Assembly: GCA_035048485.1 (NCBI GenBank)
Contig: CM068586.1
Location: forward strand, 32,768,849-32,832,848
Direction: 5' to 3'
From: Pteria penguin
Lineage: Eukaryota; Mollusca; Bivalvia; Pterioida; Pteriidae
DNA length: 64,000 nt
Shown here: positions 11,737-24,959 of the stretch, piece by piece
How positions within the stretch are numbered: the stretch's first letter is position 1
How the letters are laid out: each line of letters starts with the position of its first letter
Program-made: the position numbers and the translations under genes
Notes under the pieces: model-generated
Databases searched by the model: none
What the model saw: the letters and a program-made list of their open reading frames with translations, nothing else
Told to the model about the DNA's origin: nothing

Positions 11737-11970
11737 TTATTGAGGAACTGGAGTGAGTACTTTCAGAAATAATCGAAAGATGTCATGGTCAAGTCCCCGC
11801 GGCATTGAAACGTAAGCTGTCTGCTGATAGTACCAAAGTTTCCAACTTACGAGTTCTCTCGTTTTATCATTGACCAGAAAAGGAGGTAAATGTCCTGTCC
11901 TGCCACAGTCAGACAACATTCCCAATAGTGAATGCGGGTGAAAATTTGAAAAAAAATCTTTTGCTGACAT
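11737..11970 (-). CDS. Possible first coding exon, unknown protein
   Basis: ATG at 11970 has A at -3 (AAAAAATGTC). The frame reads MSAKDFFSNFHPHSLLGMLS and continues to LVNDKTREL, where the DNA shows a good splice donor, CTC|GTAAGT, near 11850 in phase 0. The frame stays open past that point to 11737, so an unspliced 77-residue product is also possible. I do not recognise a family. No acceptor exon was identified downstream on the minus strand, and the region is repeat-rich, so this may be chance. Confidence 0.25.
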   Translation of the reverse strand: MSAKDFFSNFHPHSLLGMLSDCGRTGHLPPFLVNDKTRELVSWKLWYYQQTAYVSMPRGLDHDIFRLFLKVLTPVPQ

Positions 11971-12807
11971 TTTTTCGATGTAAAATATATGTTACAACCA
12001 AAGGATAACAATGGAAATGTTGGCTGCTGGTTTAAATGCTACCAATTCACAAGATCGCCAATGGTCATTCCGTTTGTGTTTTGTATTTTAGTCACCTCTC
12101 AAATTTATATTTCTAAAATTGAGCAGATATTCTGCCCAAATGGAGATCAAAAGAATGTCGTGTATAAAAGTACGATTCATAACGGTCAATCTGAGTAATT
12201 GTGTCTTGTGTATTCAAAATACGCTTGTCTGTATTGCAGAATTGACAAGGCAAACATAATTGATATGTCAAAGAGTTTACAGTAATACAAAAACTACCAT
12301 TGGTTCGGAACATCGTCAAAAGTGGACAGTCTATTAAGGATAAAAGCTTGCTGTGGAAAAATTATAGATATGTAAATCATCCCCACCAGTCCGTAAAAAT
12401 TCACCATATTGTTGTAAATGAGCTACACCTCCTAATAAAGGTAGGGTTGTCATAATAAAAAAAAATCTCGCTGCGAAAGCGACTCAAGGATCGCATAAAA
12501 TCAGAAAATTGACGGTCCGAATTTGTATTTCGAAACTGAGGTATTATACAATTATGATAATCTATACAAGTATTATTGATGAAAACCCACGTTCAATGGA
12601 GTAGCCAATTATCGTCAAGCAAATAAGCTGCATGACAATAATATATCAATCTAATCTGAAATATGTCTTGTGCTCGTTAAGTATAATTATCCACTCAGCC
12701 ACTTTCTTTAAAATATCTAAAGGCACAAAAAGCTTAAGAATCATCAATAGAAATAGGCTATATTTTTATGCACTTTGATTATAGTGTCCTTAATTGCACG
12801 CATTGTG

Positions 12808-13015
12808 CTTTAGATTTGGGGTAAATACAGATAATCGTTTTTACTTGTGGAGTATAATAATTACTTTATATATAATCCAAATAAATGTTTTATGGTCTAT
12901 AGTAATCAGTGAATTAGATTTCGGATAAATACAGACAATCGTTTTCACTTTTTGAGTATAATAATTACTTTATGTAATCAAAATAAATGTTTAATGGTAT
13001 ATAGTAATCATTGAA
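12808..13015. repeat. Tandem duplication of about 105 bp
   Basis: The segment GGTAAATACAGATAATCG ... TATAATAATTACTTTATA ... CCAAATAAATGTTTTATGG ... TATAGTAATCA is followed by a second copy with scattered changes (GATAAATACAGACAATCG ...). The period is about 105 bp. Confidence 0.85.
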
Positions 13016-13479
13016 GCTTATGAAATATTAATAATATTAATATTATATATATTGCATTGTACTATGCAAGCATCGTGGTAGGTTTTAAAGAATAATTCTG
13101 ATTTAGGGAATTCCATCTGTCTATGTGGTATCCAATACACACCTATGCTTTTGCCATTTTATTTTCAAGGCTTTCTTTGTTTCCTTCATTTCGAAATCGG
13201 ATAAAACGCGTTTTCTTAATCGCTTTCTTGTTAAAACTTCTCCCTATCCGACATTTTGCTTTGTTATGTTAGTTTGCATATCCGTCAATGGACAGGATTT
13301 CCCGTAAATAGGCAATTAAACTGTGCATTTAAAATTCCCTCATTCTATATTCGTTTATTACACTTGTTTGGGAAGGATAAGGTTTAAAATTGGGGGATTT
13401 ATGGATTCTTCAGAGGTTCTGCAACCCGAGCCCTTTAAGATATTATCAATCGGAGAAGGGCACTGATCTTTAAGCCATT

Positions 13480-13570
13480 AGTTACTTTTCTGGGTTGCAA
13501 TAAGCATCACTGAAGAGACATAAGTTGCCGAAATGCACATAATTATAACGTATATATATTTTCTTATATT
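13480..13570 (+). repeat. RepA fragment, copy 2
   Basis: AGCATCACTGAAGAGACATA, then GTTGCCGAAATGCACATAAT and GTATATATATTTTC: the 3' third of RepA only. Confidence 0.7.
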
Positions 13571-14657
13571 TTTTACATAAGCCTTATAAAATTGTATTAT
13601 TTTTTTCTCTCTCTCTCTCTTTTTTACTCGATGTTCTGTCACAAAGTAGAACACGGGTCAATTTATAACGTTTCCATTCAAATTTTGATGCGTTTTAGTC
13701 CGGATTCACACGGACCTCCCCTATATGACGATGAATGTCTAACGAAATATATAGAAATTTAGACGTGCAGGCCCGAAAAAGTAAAAAAAAAAATAGAAAT
13801 ACGTATATTTGCATTTATCGAATATTTATTTAAGGAATGTGTATGTGCTTCGTTGGTGTTTATTGGCATCAGGGAATGAAATTATATGTAAAGCAGGAAA
13901 GATACAACTTTTAAGTCACCTGAGGGCGATTGCTATTGTTAATTGCCAGTATTGCACATTTTGTTCAGTTTTGTAATACCTTCATTTAAGCGAAACGCAG
14001 ATGAAATGTAAATATGCACTTATGTATCATTGTGATATTTTAGGTGTATTCCTGTGTATTCATATTCTGAAATAAAAGTTTCATGTGGTGGTGTCCTATC
14101 TGTCTACATACTTCTAGTGACCGCCATGCTGATTGCTTTCCGACTGACATTTGGGATTAAATCTGATCATAGAAAGTAATATTAGGCCTATATGTATATA
14201 TATATACATTTTTTCACGTGCATGTCTGATACCGGAATTTCAGTTCAACAGCATTTCATATCGTGAATGGGATAGAGTGCTTTAAACAAAAACTTGGGTG
14301 TGTTCCTGAACTTGAAGAGTTTTTGCAGGACTTTTGCTCGCACGTTACTAGACGAACAATGCATATTTAGTGCTTTGTGTTCTTTATATGATTATACATA
14401 CATGTATATGTGAGCACAAAGAAAACGGTCGCTATTAACCACTACTGGATTAATAGTATGTCGGCATAAACAAAACAACATCTATTTACTTAGCATTTAA
14501 CTAAGCGAAACAAAAATAAAGATTAGAACTACAAATTTACGTGTTGATATTACGAGCAATAAATACTAACACATAAAACAACATACGTAATGCCATTGTC
14601 TATTTATTATTTCACCAAGTGTAGTGCTTTGTAAATCGCGTTTTTTTTAACTTATTC

Positions 14658-14680
14658 ATTATTATTATTACTATTATTAC

Positions 14681-14732
<52 letters not shown>
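14658..14732. repeat. (ATT)n microsatellite
   Basis: About 25 ATT units with two early ACT interruptions. Confidence 0.95.
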
Positions 14733-14929
14733 GATTTGGTTTGTTTGCTTTTGTCTATCCATGTGTTTGAAATGATTGTGTCCTGAAGCTGGTGCCTTTT
14801 TGTGACATATCTATATCATGTGGTAGGGTGGGGATAGTGTCATAAGCAGGACTCGGAAATCTTTTCCTTTTTACAGGTTATTCTGACATTGGTCTGTTTG
14901 TCACATGTTATGCTTTGTACTGACGGTCT

Positions 14930-15210
14930 ACATTTCAGTGCTTTTGTACTGACATGAGATATATACTTAAAATTTTCCGTCATGAAATTATACAGATCAC
15001 TCTAAAACTAAACGAGTATCTCCCTCATGCATAGTTCTGTCCTTAGATGATTCTTTGGTTCACTTTTCGGTCATTTTGGTTTTAATACAGCTCTTCAAAT
15101 TTTGATATGATATGAGAATTCCAACCATTCGGCCACGAGCATCACTGAAGAGACATAAGTTGTCGAAATGCGCATCTGGTGCACAAAATTAGAAGGTATA
15201 TATGTTAAGA
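14930..15210 (+). repeat. RepA, copy 3 (long)
   Basis: Extends further 5' than copy 1: it begins TTTCAGTGCTTTTGTACTGA and continues through ATCACTCTAAAACTAAACGA to GCGCATCTGGTGCACAAAAT. The same extended start is found at 31045. Confidence 0.88.
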
Positions 15211-15214
15211 ACCA

Positions 15215-17100
15215 TTAAGGGGCTATTTCACATGTGTATTCTTCGTGTTAATACCTTTCATTGAATGCCAAAGGGGTTTGATTATAAATGCTGGGTTTAC
15301 ACTATTTTAGCAGTTTTTCAGCAGCATTTTACATGATATTAATGGGATATTGCCTCCTCTACAATTAAATTTATAGAATAAATTTTACACCTTTTTACCC
15401 CTGCTTCTTACCTTTTTAAAATCTAAATTATGTCAGGCTGGAGTATTTAACATTCAGTTTGAGTCCATTCCATACCGGAAAGAAGATGAAGAAATATAAA
15501 ATAAAGCAAAACTAGCAGGACCACTTCAAGACACCAAACTAATTTTAAATAAACTTAACATTTCTCATTATTTTATTAAAATAAACCGAACAATAAAATG
15601 AAAATATTTTACTCATGTTAATTTTCCCCATTCAGTATTGATGTTTAAGTTTCCCCCGACCAAACTTGTTTTGAATTTTCTATTACCACACTGTAGATAC
15701 TGTCGTATTCTGAATTGATTATTCATTGATTTTTCTAAATTGATTATTCATTGATTTTAAGTTGTTAGTTTTTACAATCGTTGCAGCTTACCTGAAATAA
15801 TGGTCATATATTTATAATCAATTTGTCTAGATTCCATTTAATCCTTATAAAACCAAGACAACAATGACACTGTTAGATTTGTTTGTTTAAAATAAAATGG
15901 CATGAATTTCAAATAATGAACTGAAAGCTCAAGTGAGCTCTTGTCATAGCGCTTCGTTTGAGAGACTTTGTGGTCGCCAGACCACATTTGCTAATATTTC
16001 TGTCGAAGTTTATCTGGAAGATTGACCTCTTAATATAAACTTTAAGTGTCTAAATTTGTTTGCTACCGAACTCCGTTGTACTCTAACCACTTTTGTTATT
16101 CTTATTAATGTGATATATGAAAATTTTGGGGACAATTATTTGAATTTTAAGGAGAAGGGGGTCAGAAAGACTTTTATGTGACAAAAAATATTTCATACAA
16201 ATTTTAATTCAAGCTCTTTGGACTCGGGAAGAGGATTCGGGTCTAGAACTTAAAACAGGGTTTTCATAAAAATACATAACTGTTTGTTATAGCCCAGGTT
16301 TTCATGAACCAGCAGGGTTCAGCCTCCGAAAACAGTTTTCGAAGTGCGAAAAAATTTTCAGGGTGGGAAATGCCATCCAGACCGAGTGTTTGACAGTGCA
16401 TTTTCTGTACTTGCATGTGAAGACAAGTTTGCATTACCCTGAGATAGAGTTTTACAGGTCTATTTTCGGACGGGATTATTAATTGGAGCTGGATTTTTCC
16501 CGAGCTTGGTACAACTTACAATTATTTCTCTCTTTTTTTCATAATTTACGTTTTGAAAGGAAAGCCAGAACAATAAGGACTGTGAATTATGTACTTGATA
16601 TAAGACTTTAGGTATTATACATGCATTAAACGAATTTTAAACAGTAGAAGTCCTCTTTGGTTTCCGTCTTCATGTTATGAATATATAAATGTAGTTTTAG
16701 TTGACACTTTTATGTTCATTGTGACCTCTATGTATGTTTTAATGTTTTTATTGGAAAATAACAGCGTCCTATAGAGTGCATATCTACAAATTTGATTGAT
16801 GGTATAATTTGTTTCATGGTATCGTGTTGAGTTGCAAGATTATTCCACATCTATGTCAGCATCTGCCTGATGCAATGCAAAGAAAATAAGACCCATTTAT
16901 AGGAGCAACCGAAACAGTAAGGACCAAAGGACCAAGGGGTTTACTGTATCCTCCCTCCGAAAGTAAACCGACGAATCACACCGGTAGGACTCGAATCGGA
17001 GACCTCTCGGTTACGGGCCAGGCACCTGATTGATTGCATCATAAATCATACAAATTTATAAGGAGGAGTGTATGAGTAACTCCTTGGACATAAGATTATG
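15215..17100. other. No gene seen
   Basis: Non-coding. A RepC-like piece lies near 15925, a short direct repeat (TGATTATTCATTGATTTT, twice) near 15715-15760, and a minus-strand tRNA-like stretch (ACCGAGAGGTCTCCGATTCG) near 16985-17025. Confidence 0.4.
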
Positions 17101-17103
17101 TTA

Positions 17104-17391
17104 TCTTCTGTTGTAAGCCGGCGTGGCCTAGTGGTATCGCGCTGGAGACTGATCGGGAGGCCGGGGTTCGATTCCCGCTCTGGTCATGCCGGTGTCCTGT
17201 CTTTCGAATGAGACAGTAAAACCCGAGGCCCCGTGTCGTGGTATGGTATGGTACGTTAAAGATCCCTCACTGCTTCGGATGGGTCAGTTGCAAAGGTCAA
17301 AATGTGTATGCCCCGCATCAGGCAGATGCCGTCACATATACGTGAAATATTCGTGGTGTAACAAAAATCAATCAATCAATCTTCTGTGGTA
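17104..17391 (+). mobile_element. tRNA-derived SINE with target-site duplication
   Basis: The head at 17117-17185 is tRNA-like, with an A box TGGCCTAGTGG at 17124-17134 and a B box GGTTCGATTCC at 17165-17175, both RNA polymerase III promoter elements. The body includes GTACGTTAAAGATCCCTCAC near 17250. The 3' tail is a short (ATCA)n run at 17366-17380. Flanking 12-bp duplications with one mismatch are seen: TCTTCTGTTGTA at 17104-17115 and TCTTCTGTGGTA at 17380-17391. Head, tail and duplication together make a complete insertion. The open frame across it is incidental. Confidence 0.88.
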
Positions 17392-17924
17392 TACGAGTAG
17401 TTATACATGTAGCTTATATTTGAGAAGGTATTTTATGTGTATTTCTATTTCTTGTACTGTAAAGCACTTATTTTGTGATTATATCACTTAAAACATATTC
17501 GCAAAATATATTCATATAAATAGATATGAGTCACCTCAAAAAGTAAATAGGAATTTATTTTGTATAGAGCCACATTCTGCAAATATAAAGCCCTTGCAGA
17601 TGAATTGTTTCTTGAAATGTAAATTTCGAAGTAAGTTTATAATTCCTGATCTCCTATCGTTCCTAATTCTGCAAGATTATCGTTGTTACCGTTTTATTTT
17701 TTAAGATTATCGTTGTTACCTTTTTATTTATAAAAATGCTTTGTAAATACAACTTATAAGTTTTTGTTTTTCGAAAAGGATAATGATGATGGATAAAATC
17801 AACTCAGTCCTACAATGTAAAATATAGAAAGAAGGTCATACAAAATCAGCAAAGTGAAAAATGAAATACACTATAACGACAGAGCATCTACTTGGTAGTA
17901 TAAGTGAATACCTAAAATGGAGTA

Positions 17925-17995
17925 AGACTTGGTGTCAGGGGCGAGTAAAGAGTAATCTTCTACCTGTAGGTAACACCTGTCCATAAGAACATGTG
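17925..17995 (+). repeat. RepD-like fragment, copy 2
   Basis: GTAAGACTTGGTGTCAGGGG, then CGAGTAAAGAG, resembles the core of the repeat at 63820-63905 (TTAAGATCAGGTGCCCGGGA ... GAGTGAGC). Confidence 0.4.
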
Positions 17996-19200
17996 GAATC
18001 TAAGATTATCGTGTATATATGATGCTAAATTCAGTGTTCAAACGGTTTAGATGAGGTCTTAATCCAGAAAATTACTTAATATTCTGGGCAAGGAAATGAC
18101 ATTGTATGAAAAGAGCTTGATATTTAATATCAAAAATTTTTGGTGATATAATAAGTTTATCACTTAAATTTTCCATTGCTGAGCAGCTTATCTGAGTATC
18201 TCTTTCCCACAGAACAAAGTATGTTATTTGAACTCGCTCTTATCTTGTACACGTTCATGTTTTCAAAATACGTGATATCGCTGTCTGTTATAAACCATTA
18301 AACTAAAATTATGATACATCATTCAAAACTTAATATCTAAAATAGAATTTATCGTTGATTGTACAATGCTTGAAATAGATCTGGAGTAAATTGTATTTGG
18401 CACAGTGATATTTATGTGGAAAAAATTAAATCAAGATGAAGCCATGGTCTTTTTACGCAGCATATGTTGCTTTACACAATTGAGAATTACACTTTCAGTT
18501 CATAATGATAAACTCCCTTTAAAGCTAATTGAAAAAAAGTTTTCAAGAAAAGATCTCCCAAGTGCAAACTACATAAATTTTGCATGTCTGTTAATATCTG
18601 AATAACATGTATGATTCACGTTGCAACAGCCGGTTCATTAATCACTTTAAAGCACCGAGAGGACAGGGCTAATGTATCACAGAAATCGAACCGTTTTTAT
18701 ATCGTATATAGATATATGTATTTATTATGTGATTTTTGGACTTGTGGTTTGGATTTATCCATCATCTTTACATTCAGAACCTCATCTCCTCAAAGAGGTC
18801 CATGGTGAAGTCCACAACGCCCTGTGAGTCAGATTGCAACACAAATATAACACTACAAAGAATTTTCACACATTTCCTATTCCTTTTTGTTACTACTAAT
18901 ATTTTAAATAAAATGTATGATCTCATCACAAACGAAACATACGTTGAAGGCCTGAATATCAAAATCATGCCAAGAAAGCGCTAGAGGTGTTAAAAGGAAT
19001 GGACAAAATCAAATCACACAGCCTGCTGAAAAGGACTCTTGTTAAGAAGATAAAAAAAATATGTATTTAAGAATTAAACTGTCTACATTATCAATAATGA
19101 CCAGCCAGTATCTGTGTTGAAAATGATGCCTAACCCATGAATTTCAATTGTCGAAAGAAATTTTAATACCATTCCATATAATAAACAAATATAAGAACAT
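17996..19200. other. No gene seen
   Basis: Several small open frames (18405-18984) without start context, domains or splice sites. Confidence 0.4.
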
Positions 19201-19204
19201 AAAT

Positions 19205-19395
19205 ATGTTATGATTTTGTGCTCCAGATGCACATTTCGACAGCGCATCAGTCTCTTCAGTGATGATCATGGCCGCATGATTGGAATTCTAAGAATAAACA
19301 TTTAAGAGCTGATATCAAAGTAGACGAAAAGAGCCAAAGAATGTATATAAGAACGGAGAGAGATACGTCTCAGTTTTAGAGTCATTTACAACATG
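19205..19395 (-). repeat. RepA, copy 4 (reverse)
   Basis: The reverse complement gives GACTCTAAAACTGAG, then GTATCTCTCTCCGTTCTTAT, CATCACTGAAGAGACTGATG and GTCGAAATGTGCATCTGGAG. This is RepA order with about 75-80% identity. Confidence 0.78.
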
Positions 19396-19849
19396 TATTT
19401 TACATTGACTCATAGTGGTGTTTTGTAAGAGATGTTTTGAAAAATTGAGTTTATTGTGCAAATAAAATGCGATTTAATTTGTTTTATGTTCAAGGACGGG
19501 ACCCTGCACATTGCTGTTGTTTTTTTGGCATCAAGTGAATAATACACTATCTAAATAGCTTCCACTCTGTGCTCTACATTAGACACATGGTAATTAAACT
19601 GGCCTTATGTTATACGCTGACTTATTTTTATTCAACAGAATTGCACTTTAATTGCAATATGAATTTGCATGTCTTCCTTTTTAATCTTAATTTGCGAAAT
19701 AAAAAGTCTGTTTAAGTTATAGACAAAATAAAAACAATGGTGTACAGAGCAAAACATTGGTACTCTAGGGCAAGTAGGGCATGTTAATTTTTAAGCTTCT
19801 TGTGCTGTTATTTTAGACATTTTATATTTTAGGCCAACAATTTTCCGTC

Positions 19850-19965
19850 ATATTTCACTTAACTCTGCTCTTCAAATATTTATATATTATTAGAATACCA
19901 ATCATTTGGCCATGAACAACACTGAATTGATATGAGTTGTCGAAATGTTCTAGTATGTATTTTAA
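19850..19965 (+). repeat. RepA fragment, copy 5
   Basis: CTGCTCTTCAAATATTTATA, then CCAATCATTTGGCCATGAAC and GAGTTGTCGAAATG. The part 5' of this and the GCGCATATGG end are lost. Confidence 0.65.
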
Positions 19966-20146
19966 AACTTGATCCATTGCTTTCTGTACATGTAAAAGCA
20001 CCAATTATTCCTTAAATAATTTATACTGATGTTCCACATAATGTGAATTTCTACTTGAAAATGGAAAAAGTTCTCTTTACGTAAGGACACTTTAACATTC
20101 AGATGCCAAGTGTGCAATTACTTTATTGTTGTAGAGATACGATAAT

Positions 20147-21540
20147 GAAAGAAAAAAGAGGAGTTACCGGCTCAGTTATGTGGCAGAAGTCACCATGGAG
20201 CTATACAATACATGAATATAAATAATATAATAGAACATTTAACACATTACAAAAATATTTGATTGTAGTGCAATTACGATACCGACTTAGGACGGTCATT
20301 TAATTTGACAAAAGCCAAACAAATGGTGTGGTTAACCGGTTTACGGGCCCACCTTCCCACTCACCGTAACAGCAGAACAATCAAAAGACGTACATTTAAA
20401 AATTTATAAATAATCCTCCATGTAAAGAACAAGGGTCAACAGGTATCGCATATTGAGAGGTCATAGAAATATAAACACGTAAGGTATTGTAAAAAACATA
20501 ATGGTATAAAAATATATGCGATATCAACATGATAAACCGTGCTCTGCCAGTCTGAAAGCGAGCTAAGACCCTAGATCTGTAGGAGTCCCGACTAACAGTC
20601 AGAGGGGACGAGGTTCAGGACCATGTCTCCTCTGAAAGAGGTTTGGACAAGGCCCGTCATATAGTCCCCACCGCCCTGTTAGTCAGCGTGCAACGTTCAA
20701 GTAAAAGTCTGCATAAGGCTGTAGAGGGGCCAAATACAAGACCTATAGTCTTTTTGATGATCTCAATATCATATTGTCTATTTAGGAGACGTTTGATTAT
20801 TTTATTACATGATAAAATAACGTTATCGGAGCCTTTTACTTTCCTTAGTTTATATACGAGATCACCGTAAAAATTAGGATGGGAAATTCCATTGGATACA
20901 TACTGTTGAAAAGAAATATTTCCAAATTTAGATAGAAGTTCTGAATAAGATCTGAAGAATTTGCCGAATGTTTTTCTTAGCTTGTGATATCTGTAACCCT
21001 GAGTTAAAAGTTTAGTAGTAATTTGTAAATTTCGTTTATGAAAGTCCAAAACATCGGTGCAGCCTCTGACAAATCGAACTAATTGAGATATATAGATACC
21101 ATATGATGGGAGTCGAGGGACATCGCCATCCAAGTAACGGAAATTTACAATAGGAAATCCAAAATCCTCACGTTTATCATAAATATTAGTATATATTAGT
21201 TTGTTGATAATTTTGATGTTTAAATCTAAGAAAGGTGTAGATTTATCTCAAGTATTAGCTTTATTCAATGTGAGCTCTGGTGCATATATTTCTGATATAA
21301 ATTGTTCGAATTCAGGGTTGTCGATAACCAAAATGTCATCCAGATATCTGCAAGTATTATTAAATTTGTCAATGAGGTCAAAACGTTTAGATTTTTGAAT
21401 AGAAACCATAAAATCCCTCTCATAACAATAAAGAAATAAATCTGCTATCAGAGGCGCGCAGTTAGTACCCATAGGAATCCCAACTATTTGTTGATATATC
21501 TTGCCATCAAATTGCACAAAAATATTATTCATGAAAGTTC
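20147..21540 (-). mobile_element. Reverse-transcriptase element (Penelope-like type), 5'-incomplete copy
   Basis: Two minus-strand frames (21532-21248 and 21133-20657) encode the RT palm and the part after it. GIPMGTNCAPLIADLFLYCY (fingers/palm), then the catalytic YLDD in CRYLDDILVIDN, then PSYGIYISQLVRFVRG. They are separated by an in-frame TGA at about 21250 after NKANT and by a gap of roughly 100 bp. The last 158 codons are open here, whereas the plus copy at 28187 is frameshifted. The 3' UTR ends at GAAAGAAAAAAGAG (20147). Identity with 29380-30709 is very high up to about 21535, where it stops abruptly. The call as Penelope-like is by motif style; no GIY-YIG domain is visible. Confidence 0.8.
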
Positions 21541-21544
21541 AGAG

Positions 21545-22735
21545 TTCTAAAAAGCGTTTCTTATGTAATGGGGTAATTAAAGGATATCCCGCAATTTAAT
21601 GTCCTTATAACGATGAGTTGCCAATAACCGCAATTGATGCTTATAATACAAAAATAAGAGATCAGCGTTAACATGTTGCAAATAATGGGAAACTCTCACA
21701 CGAGTAGAATCTGACCTCCACTAACTAATGGCTATAGATAAGAAATACCTGTATTAAAATATGGTTGAATAACATAGAATGTGATATTTCTGATTAGCAT
21801 GCCAGCATTTTAATCATGCTCTGCTATTGCAGTACAATAGAGAGAGTATTCTTGAATGGTGTCCCGAAACATTAACAAAATAAGCCAGTAAAGTAAAAAA
21901 TGGAACTTGACATATTTAGATGCTTACTTGTCAAGATTGGTGTTCGAAATTGATGCCGATAAAGTGATTTTAAAATAGTCAGATGATTTCTGTTTGGTGC
22001 TATACGTTATTTCGAGAACTGTTATATAAGATGAAGATGTCACCTGAGTTGTTCGGTTCATTACAATTTTGACATAATCAATCCTATACATTGAATGAGT
22101 GAAACGTGACATTGTTTATGGCGATGCAAACCACAGTGTATGTTTAAATACAAAACCTGGCTTTGTTGCAAAGTATATATTTGTGTGCAGTGTATGCATA
22201 TGAAATAAATATAAATTTAAAATGAATATAAAATAAATGAAAACAATGCACAAACGAGCAAAGGAAAGTATGATAATCAGAGAAATAATTCAAATAATAG
22301 CTTATCATTTGCTTATCATATCGTAAGCAAAGGATCTATACTAATACCAGTTGCATTTTTCTCGTAAGCAGTGCGAAAATGTCAATGTGCCTTAAGCATT
22401 CTTGTGTTAACTAATCCTATAAATATAATTGTTAGCCTTGGTCCATTGTTAGGGGTGTCAAAACAATAATTTAAGTCATTCCTTTAATTCCACATTAATC
22501 GATACATGAGGTTCTTCCATGCTGTTTGATTTCTTCATTCGATCAAAAACTGTCTAAAACTCAGGCATAATCAGTAAAACAATGATTACATTGAAAAGTT
22601 TGTGAAAAGAATATCACCTCGGAACAAATAGCTCAATAGAAAAAAACTAAAATGAAATTAGGAAATCAGACGTTTTCTAATGCATAGTATATTTATATAA
22701 ATCTTGAAAGACGCAGAATGCTTATCTTGCCTTAA
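21545..22735. other. No gene seen; sequence 5' of the RT copy
   Basis: Just upstream (minus strand) of the RT copy, HKKRFLEL, a stop, then TFMNN can be read. That may be RT sequence of a different subfamily joined to the copy. Beyond about 21610 I see nothing coding. Confidence 0.35.
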
Positions 22736-22739
22736 CTCG

Positions 22740-22885
22740 TGAATTTCATATCCGTGCGGTACTCAAAGTATTCATACTTTTGGTTTCCACATTTGAGGCC
22801 TTGAGCACTTAATAGACACAAGTTATCAAAATGCGCATATGGTGCACCACAATTAATACACCTATGTATGTTCTGATGTTTACAA
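22740..22885 (+). repeat. RepA fragment, copy 6
   Basis: AGACACAAGTTATCAAAATG, then GCGCATATGGTGCACCACAA and TATGTATGTTCTGATGTTT, preceded by an eroded upstream part (TTTGGTTTCCACATTTGAGG). Confidence 0.65.
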
Positions 22886-23019
22886 TCACTTTTCTAGGAG
22901 TACTGTGCCTCTGTAAATTAAAAAGAATTACTCAGAACAAACTCTATCATATGTAGAGACACATCGACACAATACGTAGCTGAATGAACTACACTAAAAC
23001 ACCCAGTAAATATAGAGTA

Positions 23020-23620
23020 GTGAAAAACATTATCCATTCATACAATTTTATTTATTTTTCTTAACAATATTTGATCATATATATATTGTTGTTTGTTTGC
23101 TTTTCGAATAGAGTTTCAGGACGTGGTATGTTATTACATATATCGCCAGATATCAGTTACTTCATCCTATTTAAATAAGTTATTATTTAACTATTGTTTT
23201 GTAAATTAATCGGGCTTCTGTTTATTCAATGTAGACACTTGGGAACAAAGTTAATGAAAACATAGATGACGTAATGAAAACATTATCCATTACTACAATT
23301 TAATTAATTTATTTATTTATCTATTTTATTATTATTTATGTATTTGTTGTTTCATGTATTTATTTGTTTTATTTACTTACAATTCTCTTTTTATGTATTT
23401 ATTTTTTATTATTATTTTTATTTTTTATTAGCAATTTTTTATTGATTTTTTATCTTCTCCAATACACTGGCATAACATGTGATATGTAATTAAAGGTCAC
23501 GACAAATATTTCTTACTTTATCGTATTATTGTTTAAGTAAATTGAACGTGCCTCTGTGTATCCAAAGTATACACTCGGGAACAAAGTTAATGAAAACATA
23601 GACAAAGTAATTTATTAAAC
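23020..23620. repeat. Diverged direct repeats, about 330-bp period
   Basis: GGGAACAAAGTTAATGAAAA followed by CATAGA occurs at about 23239 and 23577. ACATTATCCATT followed by TACAATTT occurs at about 23028 and 23280. TTAAATAAGTTATT/TTAAGTAAATTGAACGTGCC lie at matching places. This looks like two to three old tandem copies with AT-rich insertions. Confidence 0.5.
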
Positions 23621-24760
23621 AGACAAGAATGACAAGTAAATGGTAATAGAGAACCTCTTTGTAGACAGAACATGCGATATTAATTTAATATTTTCTCACA
23701 CAGGGAAATGTGACTAACCTATAACTTGGCACATCAAAAGCACTGTCTGACCTGTGAACTTATTACAGAGTACAATGGAAAAATATGCATTCGATAGAAA
23801 TATTTTAATATACACTCGCATAAGGGCAAGTCTGAACAAATTGGTGCATGCAGTACACAAATTGTGATCAAATATCGACTTATAAAACTCTAGCGATTTT
23901 TTCGAGCTGCTTTTTAAACATTTTCTGCAAAATGTGTAATGTGTTACTTTCCTATAGAGGCTTCCGTACTAATGAAATGAAATAGCATCATCCAATGTTA
24001 ATATAAAAAGATATGATTTGCTGTCACATGAAACACAAGGATCATGAAAAAATATTAAAAAGTATTAAAACAAATATATGTTATAAATTTAGTGCACTAT
24101 GTACACATTATTTACACTGTATGTCTCATCAGTGATGTTCAATGCCCAAACTGTGTATCCCCCCCAAAAAAAATAAATAGATAAATTTAAAAAATAAATA
24201 AATAAATAAAAAAAAAAAAAACCCCGTGTGTATGCAGTAAATGTTCATTTTATGCTGAAGTATATTGGATTCCCTCATTATTGCACAAACGTTTGGTTGT
24301 CACAATTCTTCGTTCTTTCATGACCTTATTTACATGAAGTTGCTAGGAACAGACGGCATTCCTAAATATGGCAAAGTTATTGAGTAGAAAATTCCTTGTA
24401 TAATTAAAATACATTTACTGATACTGGTTCATTTCCCGAAATAGTTATTAAAGAGCTGGTTGATACTTGATATATATTCCCCTCAATTTTACTGTCCATG
24501 GGATGAAACCGTTGAGACCGGTTTCCCTTATTGGCACTCCAATCTGCTCCAAAGCTTAAAGTGTGTCATTTGTGTATATCAAATAGTATAACGTTACGCT
24601 CCAGTCGAATTCCTGCATTCACATAAACATACGTGTGAGGCTTTAGCACATCTTATCAATTAAAATTCAGAAATATTCATTTCACATTTAAAATTTCAGA
24701 TGAATTCATATTAGATTTAAATACGTTTAATGAAAACACAAAGAATACTTTTTTTCTCCA
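23620..24760. other. No gene seen
   Basis: Non-coding; a C-run followed by A-rich low-complexity sequence at 24160-24220. Confidence 0.4.

Positions 24761-24959
<199 letters not shown>

Noticed and set aside
17117..17188. Functional tRNA gene
   Set aside because: Has A and B boxes but is the head of a SINE with body, tail and target duplication; the arms do not pair as a working tRNA.
17186..17491. Plus-strand 101-codon frame
   Set aside because: Lies in the SINE body and runs past its duplication.
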